From a virus, in the IMG/VR virus record IMGVR_UViG_3300018432_000014, positions 1 through 64,000 of that record: a DNA stretch of 64,000 nucleotides; one strand, given 5' to 3'. The notes beneath the pieces were generated by a model, which saw only the letters and a list, made by a program, of their open reading frames with translations, ran no database searches and was not told the origin of the DNA. Shown here in pieces: positions 1 to 8,516 of the stretch (position 1 is its first letter; each line of letters starts with the position of its first letter). Position numbers and translations under genes: made by a program.

Positions 1-90
1 AGTCGATCGGAACAGAGGTGTATGGCCACGGTTGTAAACGCCCTCGTAAGGCAGTGCTGCGAGCTATTGCGGCTGCGAGGTCTCTTGTAG
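1..90 (+). CDS. 3' end of an unidentified upstream gene (partial)
   Basis: Frame 1 is open from the first base of the window to a TAG at 88-90, giving 29 residues. No motif is visible and the start lies outside the window. It could be the tail of a real gene preceding the zinc/HTH gene at 124, or chance, because long open frames are common at this GC content. Confidence 0.3.
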   Translation, partial: SRSEQRCMATVVNALVRQCCELLRLRGLL

Positions 91-123
91 ATTCACCCAG
101 CTGTGCGCGAAGGAAAACTCAGG

Positions 124-1380
124 ATGCCGACCACAAAGAAGCCAGAGAAGAAGCCATCACGATCACCTACGCGAGGCGCCAGCGTGCGGCCGGGCCGAGC
201 GTCTGAAGCACCTAACCTCACGCTGGTCCGAGGCAGCAAGGCCAAAGGGGCCGGCATGCTGCTCGAAGACAAGAAGACGAAAGCGAATCCAGCGGTGATG
301 CGGCGAGCGGCGAAGGTCCTCGGCATCAACACGCCGAAGGCGACTGGCGCTGCGGCCGATCAGGAACTGCTCGGCAAGCTGCGCATGGAGATCGCAAAGC
401 GCACGGCGACGCTCACGCAGGAACAGATGTTCGAGTGCGTCGAGTGCAAAGAGATCTCGACCGATGACACCGAGTTCTGCCCGTTCTGCGGCGACGAAGG
501 TGTTTCTTCTGATGAGAACATCGCAGAGGTTGTCGGCGCGGTGCCGGCGAACGCTCGCCAAGCGACGTCGATCCCGCCGCCGAAGAAGTCGTCGAAGCCC
601 GCAGCGGCGGAGGTCGAAGAAGTCGAAAAAGTCGAAGAGGTCGAGGCGGTGGTCGTGACACCGCCGACGAAGCGACGCGGCGTCGGCATCACTCGAACGC
701 CGGTGCCGGTTGTTGTCGATGTCGATGCTCGGTTGGCCGAGGTCGAGCAGGAGCTAGAGGCCGTGCTGCAGCGTCTCGACGTGCTGAAAAACAGCGCGGT
801 CGGGATGTCCTACGACGTTGGTCTCGAGCTGAAGAAGATCCGGGATCAACAGCTCTTCAAGGCGCGCGGATACACGACGTTCAAAGACTTCGCGCTCAAC
901 GAGCTGCCGATGAAGCGAGAGTCAGCGTTGCACCTCTGCTCGATCGTCGACACGTGGTCGCGCGAAGACTACCTGCAGATGGGCTACTCGAAGATCCGGC
1001 TGATCACGGCGATCACCGATCCAGTCGTGAAAGAGGAGCTGATCGCTGCAGCGAAGGGCGGCGCGACGCGCGCAGAGCTTACCGAACGAGCGATGCGCGG
1101 CAGCACCCCTCCGCCGAACAAGCCCGCGGTCGAGAAGGGCGAGAAGATCACTCTGCTCGGAAAGATCGGCGCGCGTAAGCAGGCCGTGAAGTTTCACGAT
1201 GCGTCGACCGGTGAGGTGCTCGACCATGCGGGCACGTTCAAGAACTACAAGCCCGAGATCTACGGCGAGCTAGAGATCTCCGATGGCGTCTTCGTGCGTT
1301 TCGGCTTGCGCGTCAACGGGTCGAATCAGCTCGAAGGTTTGACAGTCAAATTTGTCCGCGCAGGCGACGGCGCCGAATAA
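124..1380 (+). CDS. Zinc-ribbon protein with DUF3102-like helical domain
   Basis: A 418-residue protein. It has a Lys/Pro-rich basic N-terminus, a CVEC...CPFC zinc ribbon at about residues 104-122, and an acidic Glu/Val linker. A helical region follows at about 210-320 (KKIRDQQLFKARGYTTFKDF, then LPMKRESALHLC). That pattern resembles Spo0J/DUF3102-like HTH segments in which a protein 'grows' from a short helical repeat to a DNA-binding fold; this assignment is inference. ATG 124 is preferred over GTG 103 because an AAGGA-type site lies upstream. It directly precedes the DNA polymerase gene, so a role in replication or partition is possible. Confidence 0.6.
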   Translation: MPTTKKPEKKPSRSPTRGASVRPGRASEAPNLTLVRGSKAKGAGMLLEDKKTKANPAVMRRAAKVLGINTPKATGAAADQELLGKLRMEIAKRTATLTQEQMFECVECKEISTDDTEFCPFCGDEGVSSDENIAEVVGAVPANARQATSIPPPKKSSKPAAAEVEEVEKVEEVEAVVVTPPTKRRGVGITRTPVPVVVDVDARLAEVEQELEAVLQRLDVLKNSAVGMSYDVGLELKKIRDQQLFKARGYTTFKDFALNELPMKRESALHLCSIVDTWSREDYLQMGYSKIRLITAITDPVVKEELIAAAKGGATRAELTERAMRGSTPPPNKPAVEKGEKITLLGKIGARKQAVKFHDASTGEVLDHAGTFKNYKPEIYGELEISDGVFVRFGLRVNGSNQLEGLTVKFVRAGDGAE

Positions 1381-1387
1381 CCCGTGA

Positions 1388-4201
1388 GTGGAACTTGTAT
1401 CTGGTTGGTCTGACGATAAGTACGTCTATCTAGTTGAGCGTCTGTCTGGCGACAGCGACGTTCGGGTCCGACGAGTGCGCGCCAAGTGGTCGGCGTTCTT
1501 CGTCGGGCTCGATGACGACGATCGCCACGCTCTGCAGCGTACTCGCGAAGTCATCGGGCTCTCGGTGCGAGGCAAGCACACGCGGGTCGACTTCCGGAAC
1601 AAGTGGGACCGACTCTCGGTCTGCAACCGACTCGGATCGTTGATCGAGGGTGCGCGCGCGGCGGCGTCGGGCGATGAGTTTGCGCTCGGTGAGTCGATCC
1701 CGGATCCGCCTGCGATACTCGAGGCCGACGTCAACCCGCTTCGTCGGCTACTCAGTGATCACGGCAGCCTGAACATTTCGACGAATCCTCGGCTCGCGTG
1801 GTTCGACCTCGAGACCGACAGCCGGTGTTCCTTCGTCGAGGCAGTCGAGCACGGGCGCGCTCGCATTCTGTGCTGGTCACTCACGGTGATCCGAGACGGC
1901 GAGGCTGTGCTTGTCGCGAGCGAACTGCTCGAGGCCGATACCGACGCGGCCGAGCGCGCGTTGATAGAGCACTTTCTCGAGGCGTGCAGGCCTTACGACG
2001 TGCTCATGGCTTGGTCGGGCGACGGCTTCGATTTTCCGGTGATGGAGAAGCGTGCCGACAAGATGCGCGCGCGACCGGGCGGCAAGGTGCCGCTTTGGAA
2101 TCGGTGGTGTTGGCTCGACTGCATGGAGCTTTTCAAGAAGCTGCATGCACACGTGCACGAGTCGGGCGAGGAAAAGATGAGCTTCAAGCTCAACTCGATC
2201 GCTCAGGTGATCGTCGGCGAGGGCAAGCGAGAGTTCGAGGTGTCGCGCACTTGGGAGAGCTGGGTTGCGGGCGGTGCCGAGCGACAGCGGCTGCTCAAGT
2301 ACAACGAGGTCGATGCTCTGCTCATGCCCAAGATCGAGTTGAAAACGGGGTACGTCGCGCTGCATATCGCGGTGTGCTCGGTCACTCGATGCTTTCCAGA
2401 CAGTCGATCGTTGATGGCCTCGCAGCAAGGCGACGGCTTCTTGTTGCGGCTCGGTGAAATTCACGGGCATCGATGGCCGACGAAGCAGATGGTGTCCGAG
2501 GTTGCGCAGTATGCCGGCGCGTATGTGATGGAGCCGACTCGCACGGGGATCATCGAGAACGTGCACGTCGCAGACTTTGCCGCGCTGTACCCCTCGATCA
2601 TGCGCAGCTGGAACATTTCGCCTGAGACGACGCTCGGGCGCCTCGAGCCCGATCCTGCAGAGGGCAGCTGCACACTGCCGTACACCGACAGTCTTCGATT
2701 CTCGCTCGCGCAACGCGGGATGTTCCCGAGAGCGCTCGACGAGCTGGTTGCCAGACGTGCCGAGTATTCGCGCAAGGGCGACGAAGCCGAGCCGGGGAGC
2801 GAGGATTGGGATCACTATCGGCGACTGAGCGGCGCCTACAAGATTGTCGCGAATTCGTTCTATGGGATCATGGGCTCGCCCTATGCTCGCTTCTTCTCGG
2901 CGTCTGCAGCCGAGGCCGTAACGCAGACCGGTGCATGGCTGATCAAGCGAGTCGCGGCGGAGAGCAAAGCGGTCGGGCTCGATCCGTTCTACGGCGACAC
3001 CGATAGCGTTCTCGTGTCCGGTGAGTCGGAGCGTTTCGCGGCGGTCGTGCGTGATCTCAACGCGAAATGGAAGCCGTTGCTGACGTCGTTCGGCTGCGTT
3101 GAGTGTCACGTCAAGCTCGAGTTCGAAAAGTCGTACTCGCGATTCGTGCTCGTGAGTGCGAAGCGCTACGTCGGGCGATACGCGGTCTTCAAGGGCAAGC
3201 CGGTCGCGAACAAAATCGAGGTCAAGGGGCTCGAGTACAAGCGAGGCGACACGATGCGCATGACACGCGCGATGCAGAAGGAGCTGATCGATCTGTTGCT
3301 CGGGCCCGAGGTGCCGACGATCGATGTGATTCGCTCGTTCGTCGCGGGTTGGAAAGAGCACGTGCTCACGGGCGAGCTGTCGATCGAAGACGTCGTGCTG
3401 AGTCAGTCGGTGAAAGGGCTCACCGAATACGCGGACAAGTACACGACTCGGAAGTGTTCCGGGCCCGACAAGCGAAAGTGCGAGTACACGTTTCCGTCGA
3501 CCGATGTTGGTGCTCGCGGCGAGGATGTCTGCCCGAGATGCAAGACCGCTCGCAAGCGTCTCTCGCCTCCAGTGCACGTGCGAGTTGCGAAGATCCTAGC
3601 CGAGCGGGGCGAAGAGATCCGAGCGGGCACCCGAGTCGAGTACCTGATTGTCAGCGACGAGGGCGCCAAGCTTGAGGCGGTGCCGGCGCGTGACCCGGGC
3701 GCGCTCGACTTGATCAATCGTCAATACTACTGGACCACCCGCATCTATCCGCCGACCGCTCGCGTGCTCGAGAAGGCGTTCCCGGGCGATGTGTGGACCG
3801 AGACGTCGCACGAAAAGAAGGCGCGGCGACATCAGGAGAAGGTCGACCGCTTTCGTGGCGTGATCACGGATCTGCCGTTGTTCGCAAGCCTCGAGCCACC
3901 GGCGCAGATCGTGATCACGCTCGACGCGGATCTTGATGCGCCTGTCGACGTAGCCAAGCTCAAGAGGGTGCTCGCGACGTGTGCGGGTGATCGGTCGGTC
4001 GAGCTGCGAATGGTCGGTCGCGATGGTGTCGTCACGACTGATCTCGGGCAGTGCAACGGCGCGAAGACGACAATCGCTGCGATCGAATCACTATGCGGCG
4101 TCGGATCCGTGTCCGCAGATGCAGTTGGCAGCAATCAGTCTCGGTATGGTTCAGCGCCGACGAAAAATACAGCCGCCCGAGGTCGAAGCAGAAGCTTGTA
4201 G
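1388..4201 (+). CDS. Family B DNA polymerase with 3'-5' exonuclease
   Basis: Replicative DNA polymerase, 937 residues, GTG start. Exo I is WFDLETDS at about residue 138, an Exo II-like segment is WSGDGFDFPVM near 205, and Exo III is YNEVDALLM near 305. Polymerase motif A is DFAALYPSI (about 395), motif B KIVANSFYGIMG (about 484), and motif C YGDTDS (about 534). A probable zinc site follows in the thumb/C-terminal part (KCSG...KCEY, CPRCK, about 688-720). The set of catalytic residues looks complete. The stop codon lies in one of the dispersed 20-bp palindromes, and the next gene overlaps its 3' end in another frame. Confidence 0.96.
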   Translation: MELVSGWSDDKYVYLVERLSGDSDVRVRRVRAKWSAFFVGLDDDDRHALQRTREVIGLSVRGKHTRVDFRNKWDRLSVCNRLGSLIEGARAAASGDEFALGESIPDPPAILEADVNPLRRLLSDHGSLNISTNPRLAWFDLETDSRCSFVEAVEHGRARILCWSLTVIRDGEAVLVASELLEADTDAAERALIEHFLEACRPYDVLMAWSGDGFDFPVMEKRADKMRARPGGKVPLWNRWCWLDCMELFKKLHAHVHESGEEKMSFKLNSIAQVIVGEGKREFEVSRTWESWVAGGAERQRLLKYNEVDALLMPKIELKTGYVALHIAVCSVTRCFPDSRSLMASQQGDGFLLRLGEIHGHRWPTKQMVSEVAQYAGAYVMEPTRTGIIENVHVADFAALYPSIMRSWNISPETTLGRLEPDPAEGSCTLPYTDSLRFSLAQRGMFPRALDELVARRAEYSRKGDEAEPGSEDWDHYRRLSGAYKIVANSFYGIMGSPYARFFSASAAEAVTQTGAWLIKRVAAESKAVGLDPFYGDTDSVLVSGESERFAAVVRDLNAKWKPLLTSFGCVECHVKLEFEKSYSRFVLVSAKRYVGRYAVFKGKPVANKIEVKGLEYKRGDTMRMTRAMQKELIDLLLGPEVPTIDVIRSFVAGWKEHVLTGELSIEDVVLSQSVKGLTEYADKYTTRKCSGPDKRKCEYTFPSTDVGARGEDVCPRCKTARKRLSPPVHVRVAKILAERGEEIRAGTRVEYLIVSDEGAKLEAVPARDPGALDLINRQYYWTTRIYPPTARVLEKAFPGDVWTETSHEKKARRHQEKVDRFRGVITDLPLFASLEPPAQIVITLDADLDAPVDVAKLKRVLATCAGDRSVELRMVGRDGVVTTDLGQCNGAKTTIAAIESLCGVGSVSADAVGSNQSRYGSAPTKNTAARGRSRSL

Positions 4202-4946
4202 CCCCGGGGCCACATCTGATGATGATGCGAGCGAGGATCGCTTTGCCGGCGATCCAGAAGAGCCCGGGCCTGTGCCGCAGACCGAGCTGCAAGAGTCGTT
4301 TGCGCCGGTGCCTTCGAAGCCGGTGCCTCGCTCGGATGCTGCCGAGAAATACTCGGTCGCTCGGTTCCCTGCGAAGGCCGTGATCCCATCAAAGGAGCAA
4401 GCGATGCAGGCTGCCGCGAAAGGCGAGCCGCAGCAGAGCCCGATCCCGTCTGCGAAAGATCGGCATCCGATGCCTTGGGGGTTGGTGATCACCGATGTTT
4501 TCAACATCGATGTGCACAAGACTTATGCTCGGCTAGAGCAAGAGCTGTCGCTCGGTGACGGCGCGACCGAATACGGCACGGTGTTGCATGCGGTCGACGC
4601 GAGCGCGCGCAATCTTTACGAGGCCGCTCGTCTCGCTCGCAAGGCCAAGCTCGCGGACGAAGGTTTCTCGGTCGAGTTGGACAAGCGGCTCGAGGTGCTG
4701 CGTACGGCTGCGATCAATGCGCTCGAGGTCGAGAAGAGTTCCGGCGCGCGTAGCAAAGCGCCGACGATCAAAGACATCGACGATCGCATGCTCTCGAGCT
4801 GGCCAGACGAGGTGACGTCGATTCGAGCACGCAAGCTCGAGATGCATGGTGCCTTGCGCGCGATCGAGGCTCTCGAGCAAGCGTGGCGTGATCGCTGTCA
4901 GTCGCTGCGAACGATGGCTCAACAATTCAATCGAGCCGGCGCCTGA
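4146..4946 (+). CDS. Hypothetical replication-region protein, helical C-terminus
   Basis: About 266 residues. The N-terminal 110 residues are acidic, Pro/Ala-rich and probably disordered. The C-terminal half is helical and charged, starting near PWGLVITDVFNIDVHKTYA. No family is recognised. The start is uncertain: ATG 4146 (MVQRRRK) and ATG 4119 are both in frame and overlap the end of the polymerase gene. Its position between polymerase and putative SSB suggests a replication accessory protein, for example a loader or mediator, but nothing in the sequence proves this. Confidence 0.6.
   Translation: MVQRRRKIQPPEVEAEACSPGATSDDDASEDRFAGDPEEPGPVPQTELQESFAPVPSKPVPRSDAAEKYSVARFPAKAVIPSKEQAMQAAAKGEPQQSPIPSAKDRHPMPWGLVITDVFNIDVHKTYARLEQELSLGDGATEYGTVLHAVDASARNLYEAARLARKAKLADEGFSVELDKRLEVLRTAAINALEVEKSSGARSKAPTIKDIDDRMLSSWPDEVTSIRARKLEMHGALRAIEALEQAWRDRCQSLRTMAQQFNRAGA
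4196..4215. repeat. 20-bp palindrome copy 1
   Basis: TTGTAGCCCC/GGGGCCACAT. Overlaps the polymerase stop codon. Confidence 0.85.
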
Positions 4947-4964
4947 GCCGGGAAAGGTTTCGAC

Positions 4965-6554
4965 ATGGCTGGCGGATTAGGTATTGCGGGTTTCTTGAAG
5001 CATAGCGACAGCGTCTCGAGCGGCGGTGGTAAGTGGCTCCGCACGTGGAAAAAGAAGGGCGTCGGCGAGGTCGTTGTTTGGCTGCATACGCGCGCGACGA
5101 TCGTGCCGTGCCTGAGTCACAGCTTCATGAACGAGGACACTTTCGAAGACAAGGACACCGGGCGACCGGTGCCGGTGTTGCGCTATCCGCGATTCGTCTC
5201 GCCGGATGCCGAGGTCGTGCACAAGAATCAGTATTTTCGAAACGACGATGGCACGCTGCAGGTCCCGCCCGATCTCGATCCGTTTCTGCTTCTTCGCGAG
5301 TGGCTTCGCTTCGCGGATCATCTCGCTCTCGATCAACCCATCTTCAAGTGGGAGAACCCAAAAGAGCGCGACACGATTCGGTGGTATCGCGGCGAGTTGA
5401 GCGGGCTCGAGAAGCGCGGCAAGAAGAACTTCGGGCACTCGCTCGATACGAAGTTCGAGTATCTCTATGTCGTCGTCGACAACGAGGATGTAGATACAGG
5501 GCCGGTGCTTGCGCGCGAGGGCAAGCTACTCAGTCAGAAGATCGTCGAGGTCATCAAGCAACAGCAAAAGATGCTTGGCGAGGCGGGCGGCGATCCGGCA
5601 CAGCATCCGTACGCGTTCGAGTGGCGTGCCGAGGATGCCTCAAGCCCGATGAATGCATACAAGGCATTCAAGCGAGAGGATGCCGAGTTGACCGATGAGA
5701 TCTGGGAAAAGATCTCGTCAGACGAGTTTCCGGATCCTGAGCCACACGGATCGGTCGCGGACGGCGACATGGAAAAGATCCGGCAGGCGTTCGAAGCGGC
5801 GGCGCAGATCGATCTGCCGCTCGACGAGATCTTCTCGGACGACCCTGCAACGCGTCGGGCTCTGTCGCGACCGGGCGGCTCTGCCAAACGAGAGCCGGCG
5901 CGGCCGTCGCGCGCGGCACAATCCCGCGGTCCGGTGAATCCACCCGCGCCGACGACGCGAGCGACCGCGCCAGCGGCTACCAGCGGCTCTAAGCCGGTTG
6001 CAGCGACCGGGGCGGCTAGGCAACCCGCGCCGGCTGCATCGCCAGTCGCAGGAGGCCCGCAGCAACGTCGTCGCAAGGTCGGGGTGCCGGAGCCCGAGCC
6101 TGAGCCCGAACCGGAGCCAGAGGTCGAGGGCGAGATGATCGGCTGCGACGATTGCGGGATCGCGATGCTCGCGACCGATACCAAGTGCCCGAATCCTGAA
6201 TGCGGGGCCGAGTACGAACCGATCATCGATCCCGCGCCGGTAACGAAGCCTGCAGCTGTTACCAAGCCGAAGCCTGCAGGGGTACCGAAGCCCGCAACGG
6301 CGCCGAAGCCAACGGCGTCGAGAGGTGGGCTACCTTCAACGGCTGCAGCCGAGCCGGCCGAACAAGCGCCGAATTGTTGGTCGTGTGGAACAGCACTCGG
6401 CGGCGCTGAGATGTGCCCGAGCTGCGGCATCGATCAGGGCGACGAAATTCCGTTCATTCATAACGAGCTTGTGAGCGGTTGGGATTCGGGCGTTGGAATC
6501 GGCGGGATCGGTGAGCGATGGAATCGCAAGCGCACGGCTCGTCGGATCATCTGA
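4965..6554 (+). CDS. Probable gp32-like ssDNA-binding protein with C-terminal zinc ribbons
   Basis: A 529-residue protein with a good ribosome site (GGGAAAGG). The first 250 residues resemble T4 gp32-type phage single-stranded DNA-binding cores: a compact hydrophobic/basic domain with FEYLYVVVDNEDVDTG near residue 165, followed by a Lys/Gln helix and FEWRAEDASS. A long Pro/Ala-rich linker contains an EPEPEPEPEPE run. Two zinc ribbons follow (CDDCG...CPNPEC, about 391-405, and CWSCG...CPSCG, about 475-490), then a basic tail. The SSB assignment rests on general resemblance and on its place next to polymerase and RecA genes. Confidence 0.5.
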   Translation: MAGGLGIAGFLKHSDSVSSGGGKWLRTWKKKGVGEVVVWLHTRATIVPCLSHSFMNEDTFEDKDTGRPVPVLRYPRFVSPDAEVVHKNQYFRNDDGTLQVPPDLDPFLLLREWLRFADHLALDQPIFKWENPKERDTIRWYRGELSGLEKRGKKNFGHSLDTKFEYLYVVVDNEDVDTGPVLAREGKLLSQKIVEVIKQQQKMLGEAGGDPAQHPYAFEWRAEDASSPMNAYKAFKREDAELTDEIWEKISSDEFPDPEPHGSVADGDMEKIRQAFEAAAQIDLPLDEIFSDDPATRRALSRPGGSAKREPARPSRAAQSRGPVNPPAPTTRATAPAATSGSKPVAATGAARQPAPAASPVAGGPQQRRRKVGVPEPEPEPEPEPEVEGEMIGCDDCGIAMLATDTKCPNPECGAEYEPIIDPAPVTKPAAVTKPKPAGVPKPATAPKPTASRGGLPSTAAAEPAEQAPNCWSCGTALGGAEMCPSCGIDQGDEIPFIHNELVSGWDSGVGIGGIGERWNRKRTARRII

Positions 6555-6970
6555 AGGCGTGCTTCGTCTGCAGCAGGTCGTTGCCGCTAGATGAGTTCTA
6601 CAAGCACCCGAGGATGTCAGATGGCCGTCTCGGGAAATGCAAAGCGTGCACCAAGCAGCATGTGCGGGAAAACTATCGCCAGCGACGCGAGCAGTACAGA
6701 GAGTATGAACGCGTTCGATTTCAAGAGCCGGAGCGCAGAGCCTATGTCTACCGAGCAGCGGCCAAACATCGAACAAACAACCCGATCAAAGCTCGGGCGA
6801 GAACAGCTGTCGCTAGAGCAATACGGAGCGGTCGTTTGGTTCGCATGCCCTGCGAGGTCTGCGGAATGAAAGCCGAGGCTCATCATGGTGACTACACCAA
6901 GCCGCTCGAGGTTCAGTGGCTCTGCAAGGAGCACCATTGGGCGCATCACAACGAAAGAGCGAACGGTTGA
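6518..6970 (+). CDS. HNH-like zinc-binding phage protein
   Basis: 150 residues with two metal-binding segments: CFVCSRSLPLDEF...CKACTK at residues 15-44, and CEVCGMKAEAHHGDYTKP ending in LCKEHHWAHH at about 112-145. The second segment is typical of HNH/Endo VII-like phage proteins that bind or cut DNA. Whether it is an active nuclease is unknown. It begins inside the 3' end of the putative SSB gene (37-nt overlap) and its TGA overlaps the next ATG. Confidence 0.65.
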   Translation: MESQAHGSSDHLKACFVCSRSLPLDEFYKHPRMSDGRLGKCKACTKQHVRENYRQRREQYREYERVRFQEPERRAYVYRAAAKHRTNNPIKARARTAVARAIRSGRLVRMPCEVCGMKAEAHHGDYTKPLEVQWLCKEHHWAHHNERANG

Positions 6971-7230
6971 TGTCGGACCTCATCAATCATCCGGCGCACT
7001 ACGTGTTCAGTGCGATCGAGCCGATCGACGCGATCGAGGCGTGGCAGCTCGGCTTCTGCCTCGGCAACGCGGTCAAGTACATCGCTCGGGCCGCGCACAA
7101 GGGGCGACTGCTCGAGGATCTCAACAAAGCGAGATGGTACCTCGAGCGAGAAATCGCTCGGTTGGAAGCGAAAGAGTTGAAGGCCCATGAAGCAACGGCG
7201 CAAGAAGTCTGCGGCAGTCGATCCGATTGA
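6970..7230 (+). CDS. DUF3310 protein
   Basis: 86 residues matching the DUF3310 pattern: NHPAHY at the N-terminus, then IDAIEAWQLGFCLGNAVKYI and KGRLLEDLNKARWYLERE. DUF3310 proteins are small, common in phages, and have been annotated as nucleotide-kinase-like without solid biochemistry. ATG 6970 is chosen because it overlaps the preceding stop (TGATG) and starts exactly at the conserved domain. The 3' end overlaps the RecA-like gene by 44 nt. Confidence 0.85.
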   Translation: MSDLINHPAHYVFSAIEPIDAIEAWQLGFCLGNAVKYIARAAHKGRLLEDLNKARWYLEREIARLEAKELKAHEATAQEVCGSRSD

Positions 7231-8323
7231 AGCCGATTCGGTTGCGGCTCCACGCCGAACGCCGATCCCGTTGCCGAAGGGTTGGAAGCGGGCCGAGGAT
7301 GCGCTCGATCGCGTCGAGTCAGTCTCGACGATCTTCCCTGACTTCAATCGAGCGACTCGCTGCGGCGGGTTGCCGATCAACCGCATGCACGTGATCCACG
7401 GCGAGACACACGGCGGCAAAAGTCTCTTCGTGCTTGGGTTGATCAAAAGCTTTCTCGACGGCGGACATGTGGCTGCGTACGTCGATGCCGAACACTCGAC
7501 ACCTCACGAGTTTGCCGAAGAGCTGATCGGCGACTTGTCGAAGTGCGAGGGCTTTTTCGGAAGTCGACCGGATACCTACGAAGACACGATCGACGCGGTC
7601 AACGAGTTCCTAAGCATGATGGTCACGCTACGTAAGACGCATCCGGAAAAGAAGGCGATCGTCGTGATCGACTCCATCAATAAGCTCACGCCAGCACGCG
7701 AGCTAAAGAACGTACTGAAGAGCGGCGGCGAAGAAGTCAGCAAGGGCCACGCGGGCCGGTATCGAGCGGCCGTCAATCAAGCGTGGCTCAACCATCTCTC
7801 GCCGCGACTCAAGCCCGCGGGTTGCGCGATGGTGTTCATTGCGCAGGAGCGTGTTGGTGCTGACGACGCACCATGGCAGCCCGACGGCGGCGTGCAGATC
7901 AAGGGCGGGCAGGCGTTGAGCTTCGATGCGTCTCTCTTGATCCGTGTGTCCAAGTCGATGCCGATGCGAGACACGACGAGCGTGACGAAGGAAGCGCCGA
8001 AGGGCGAGATCGTTGGCTGGGCTCACCGAGTGCGGATCTACAAGTCGAAGGTGGCGCACATGGACGGCGCTCAGTCGGATTGCGCGTTTCACTTCTCGAA
8101 CGGCAAGCAAACACCGGCCGGCTTCGACACGTCGCGCGACGCACTGCATCTCGCGAAGAAGCTCGGTCTCTTGCAGGTCAACGGATCGTGGCTTTCGTGG
8201 CGCAAGCGTCGTTGGCAAGGCGAGATGCGCGCGGCTCAGTGGCTCTCCGAGAAGCCAGAGGTTCTCGCCGAGTTGATGCAAGAGATCGAGTCACGTCTCG
8301 CGACGAATCGTGGCGCGGCCTGA
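7187..8323 (+). CDS. RecA/UvsX-like recombinase
   Basis: 378 residues. The core domain has a Walker A loop GETHGGKS (about residues 71-78), a conserved DAEH segment (AAYVDAEHS, about 99) and a Walker B stretch AIVVIDSINKL (about 158). Further downstream are VFIAQERVG and a GGQALSFDASLLIRV strand, typical of the RecA family. It would form filaments on ssDNA and drive strand exchange, together with the putative SSB upstream and SbcCD downstream. A Lys/Arg-rich N-terminal extension precedes the core. Confidence 0.88.
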   Translation: MKQRRKKSAAVDPIEADSVAAPRRTPIPLPKGWKRAEDALDRVESVSTIFPDFNRATRCGGLPINRMHVIHGETHGGKSLFVLGLIKSFLDGGHVAAYVDAEHSTPHEFAEELIGDLSKCEGFFGSRPDTYEDTIDAVNEFLSMMVTLRKTHPEKKAIVVIDSINKLTPARELKNVLKSGGEEVSKGHAGRYRAAVNQAWLNHLSPRLKPAGCAMVFIAQERVGADDAPWQPDGGVQIKGGQALSFDASLLIRVSKSMPMRDTTSVTKEAPKGEIVGWAHRVRIYKSKVAHMDGAQSDCAFHFSNGKQTPAGFDTSRDALHLAKKLGLLQVNGSWLSWRKRRWQGEMRAAQWLSEKPEVLAELMQEIESRLATNRGAA

Positions 8324-8324
8324 A

Positions 8325-8486
8325 CTACAGGCGGCCGAGTACAACGAGCACGAGCACGATCACAAAGACAATGCCGAGGGCACTGCTCGGGCCGTATCCC
8401 CAACTGCGCGAGTGATTCCATCGCGGCGCGGAGCCGAACACGAGAAATAGGATGACGATGAGCAGGACCCAACCGAGCGTCGACAT
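8325..8486 (-). CDS. DUF3309 small membrane protein
   Basis: 53 residues encoded antisense in the gap between the recombinase and SbcD genes. The protein begins MSTLGWVLLIVILFLVFG, continues with a RWNHSRSWGYGPSS turn and ends with a second hydrophobic helix. This is the DUF3309 pattern: two transmembrane segments around a WPHSRGWGYGPSG-like loop, known mainly from bacterial chromosomes. It is the only minus-strand gene in the first 19 kb, so it looks like an independently acquired single-gene insert. Its function is unknown. Confidence 0.82.
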   Translation of the reverse strand: MSTLGWVLLIVILFLVFGSAPRWNHSRSWGYGPSSALGIVFVIVLVLVVLGRL

Positions 8487-8516
8487 GCGGAAGACTCTAC
8501 AAGGAAACGGGGCCCG

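Noticed and set aside
1877-3577. A 566-codon open frame antisense to the DNA polymerase
   Set aside because: The polymerase motifs are unambiguous on the plus strand; the antisense frame is Arg/Leu-rich shadow caused by high GC third positions.
5534-6430. A 298-codon minus-strand frame over the putative SSB
   Set aside because: Gly/Ser/Ala-rich shadow of the Pro/Ala linker; no ribosome site and no motif.
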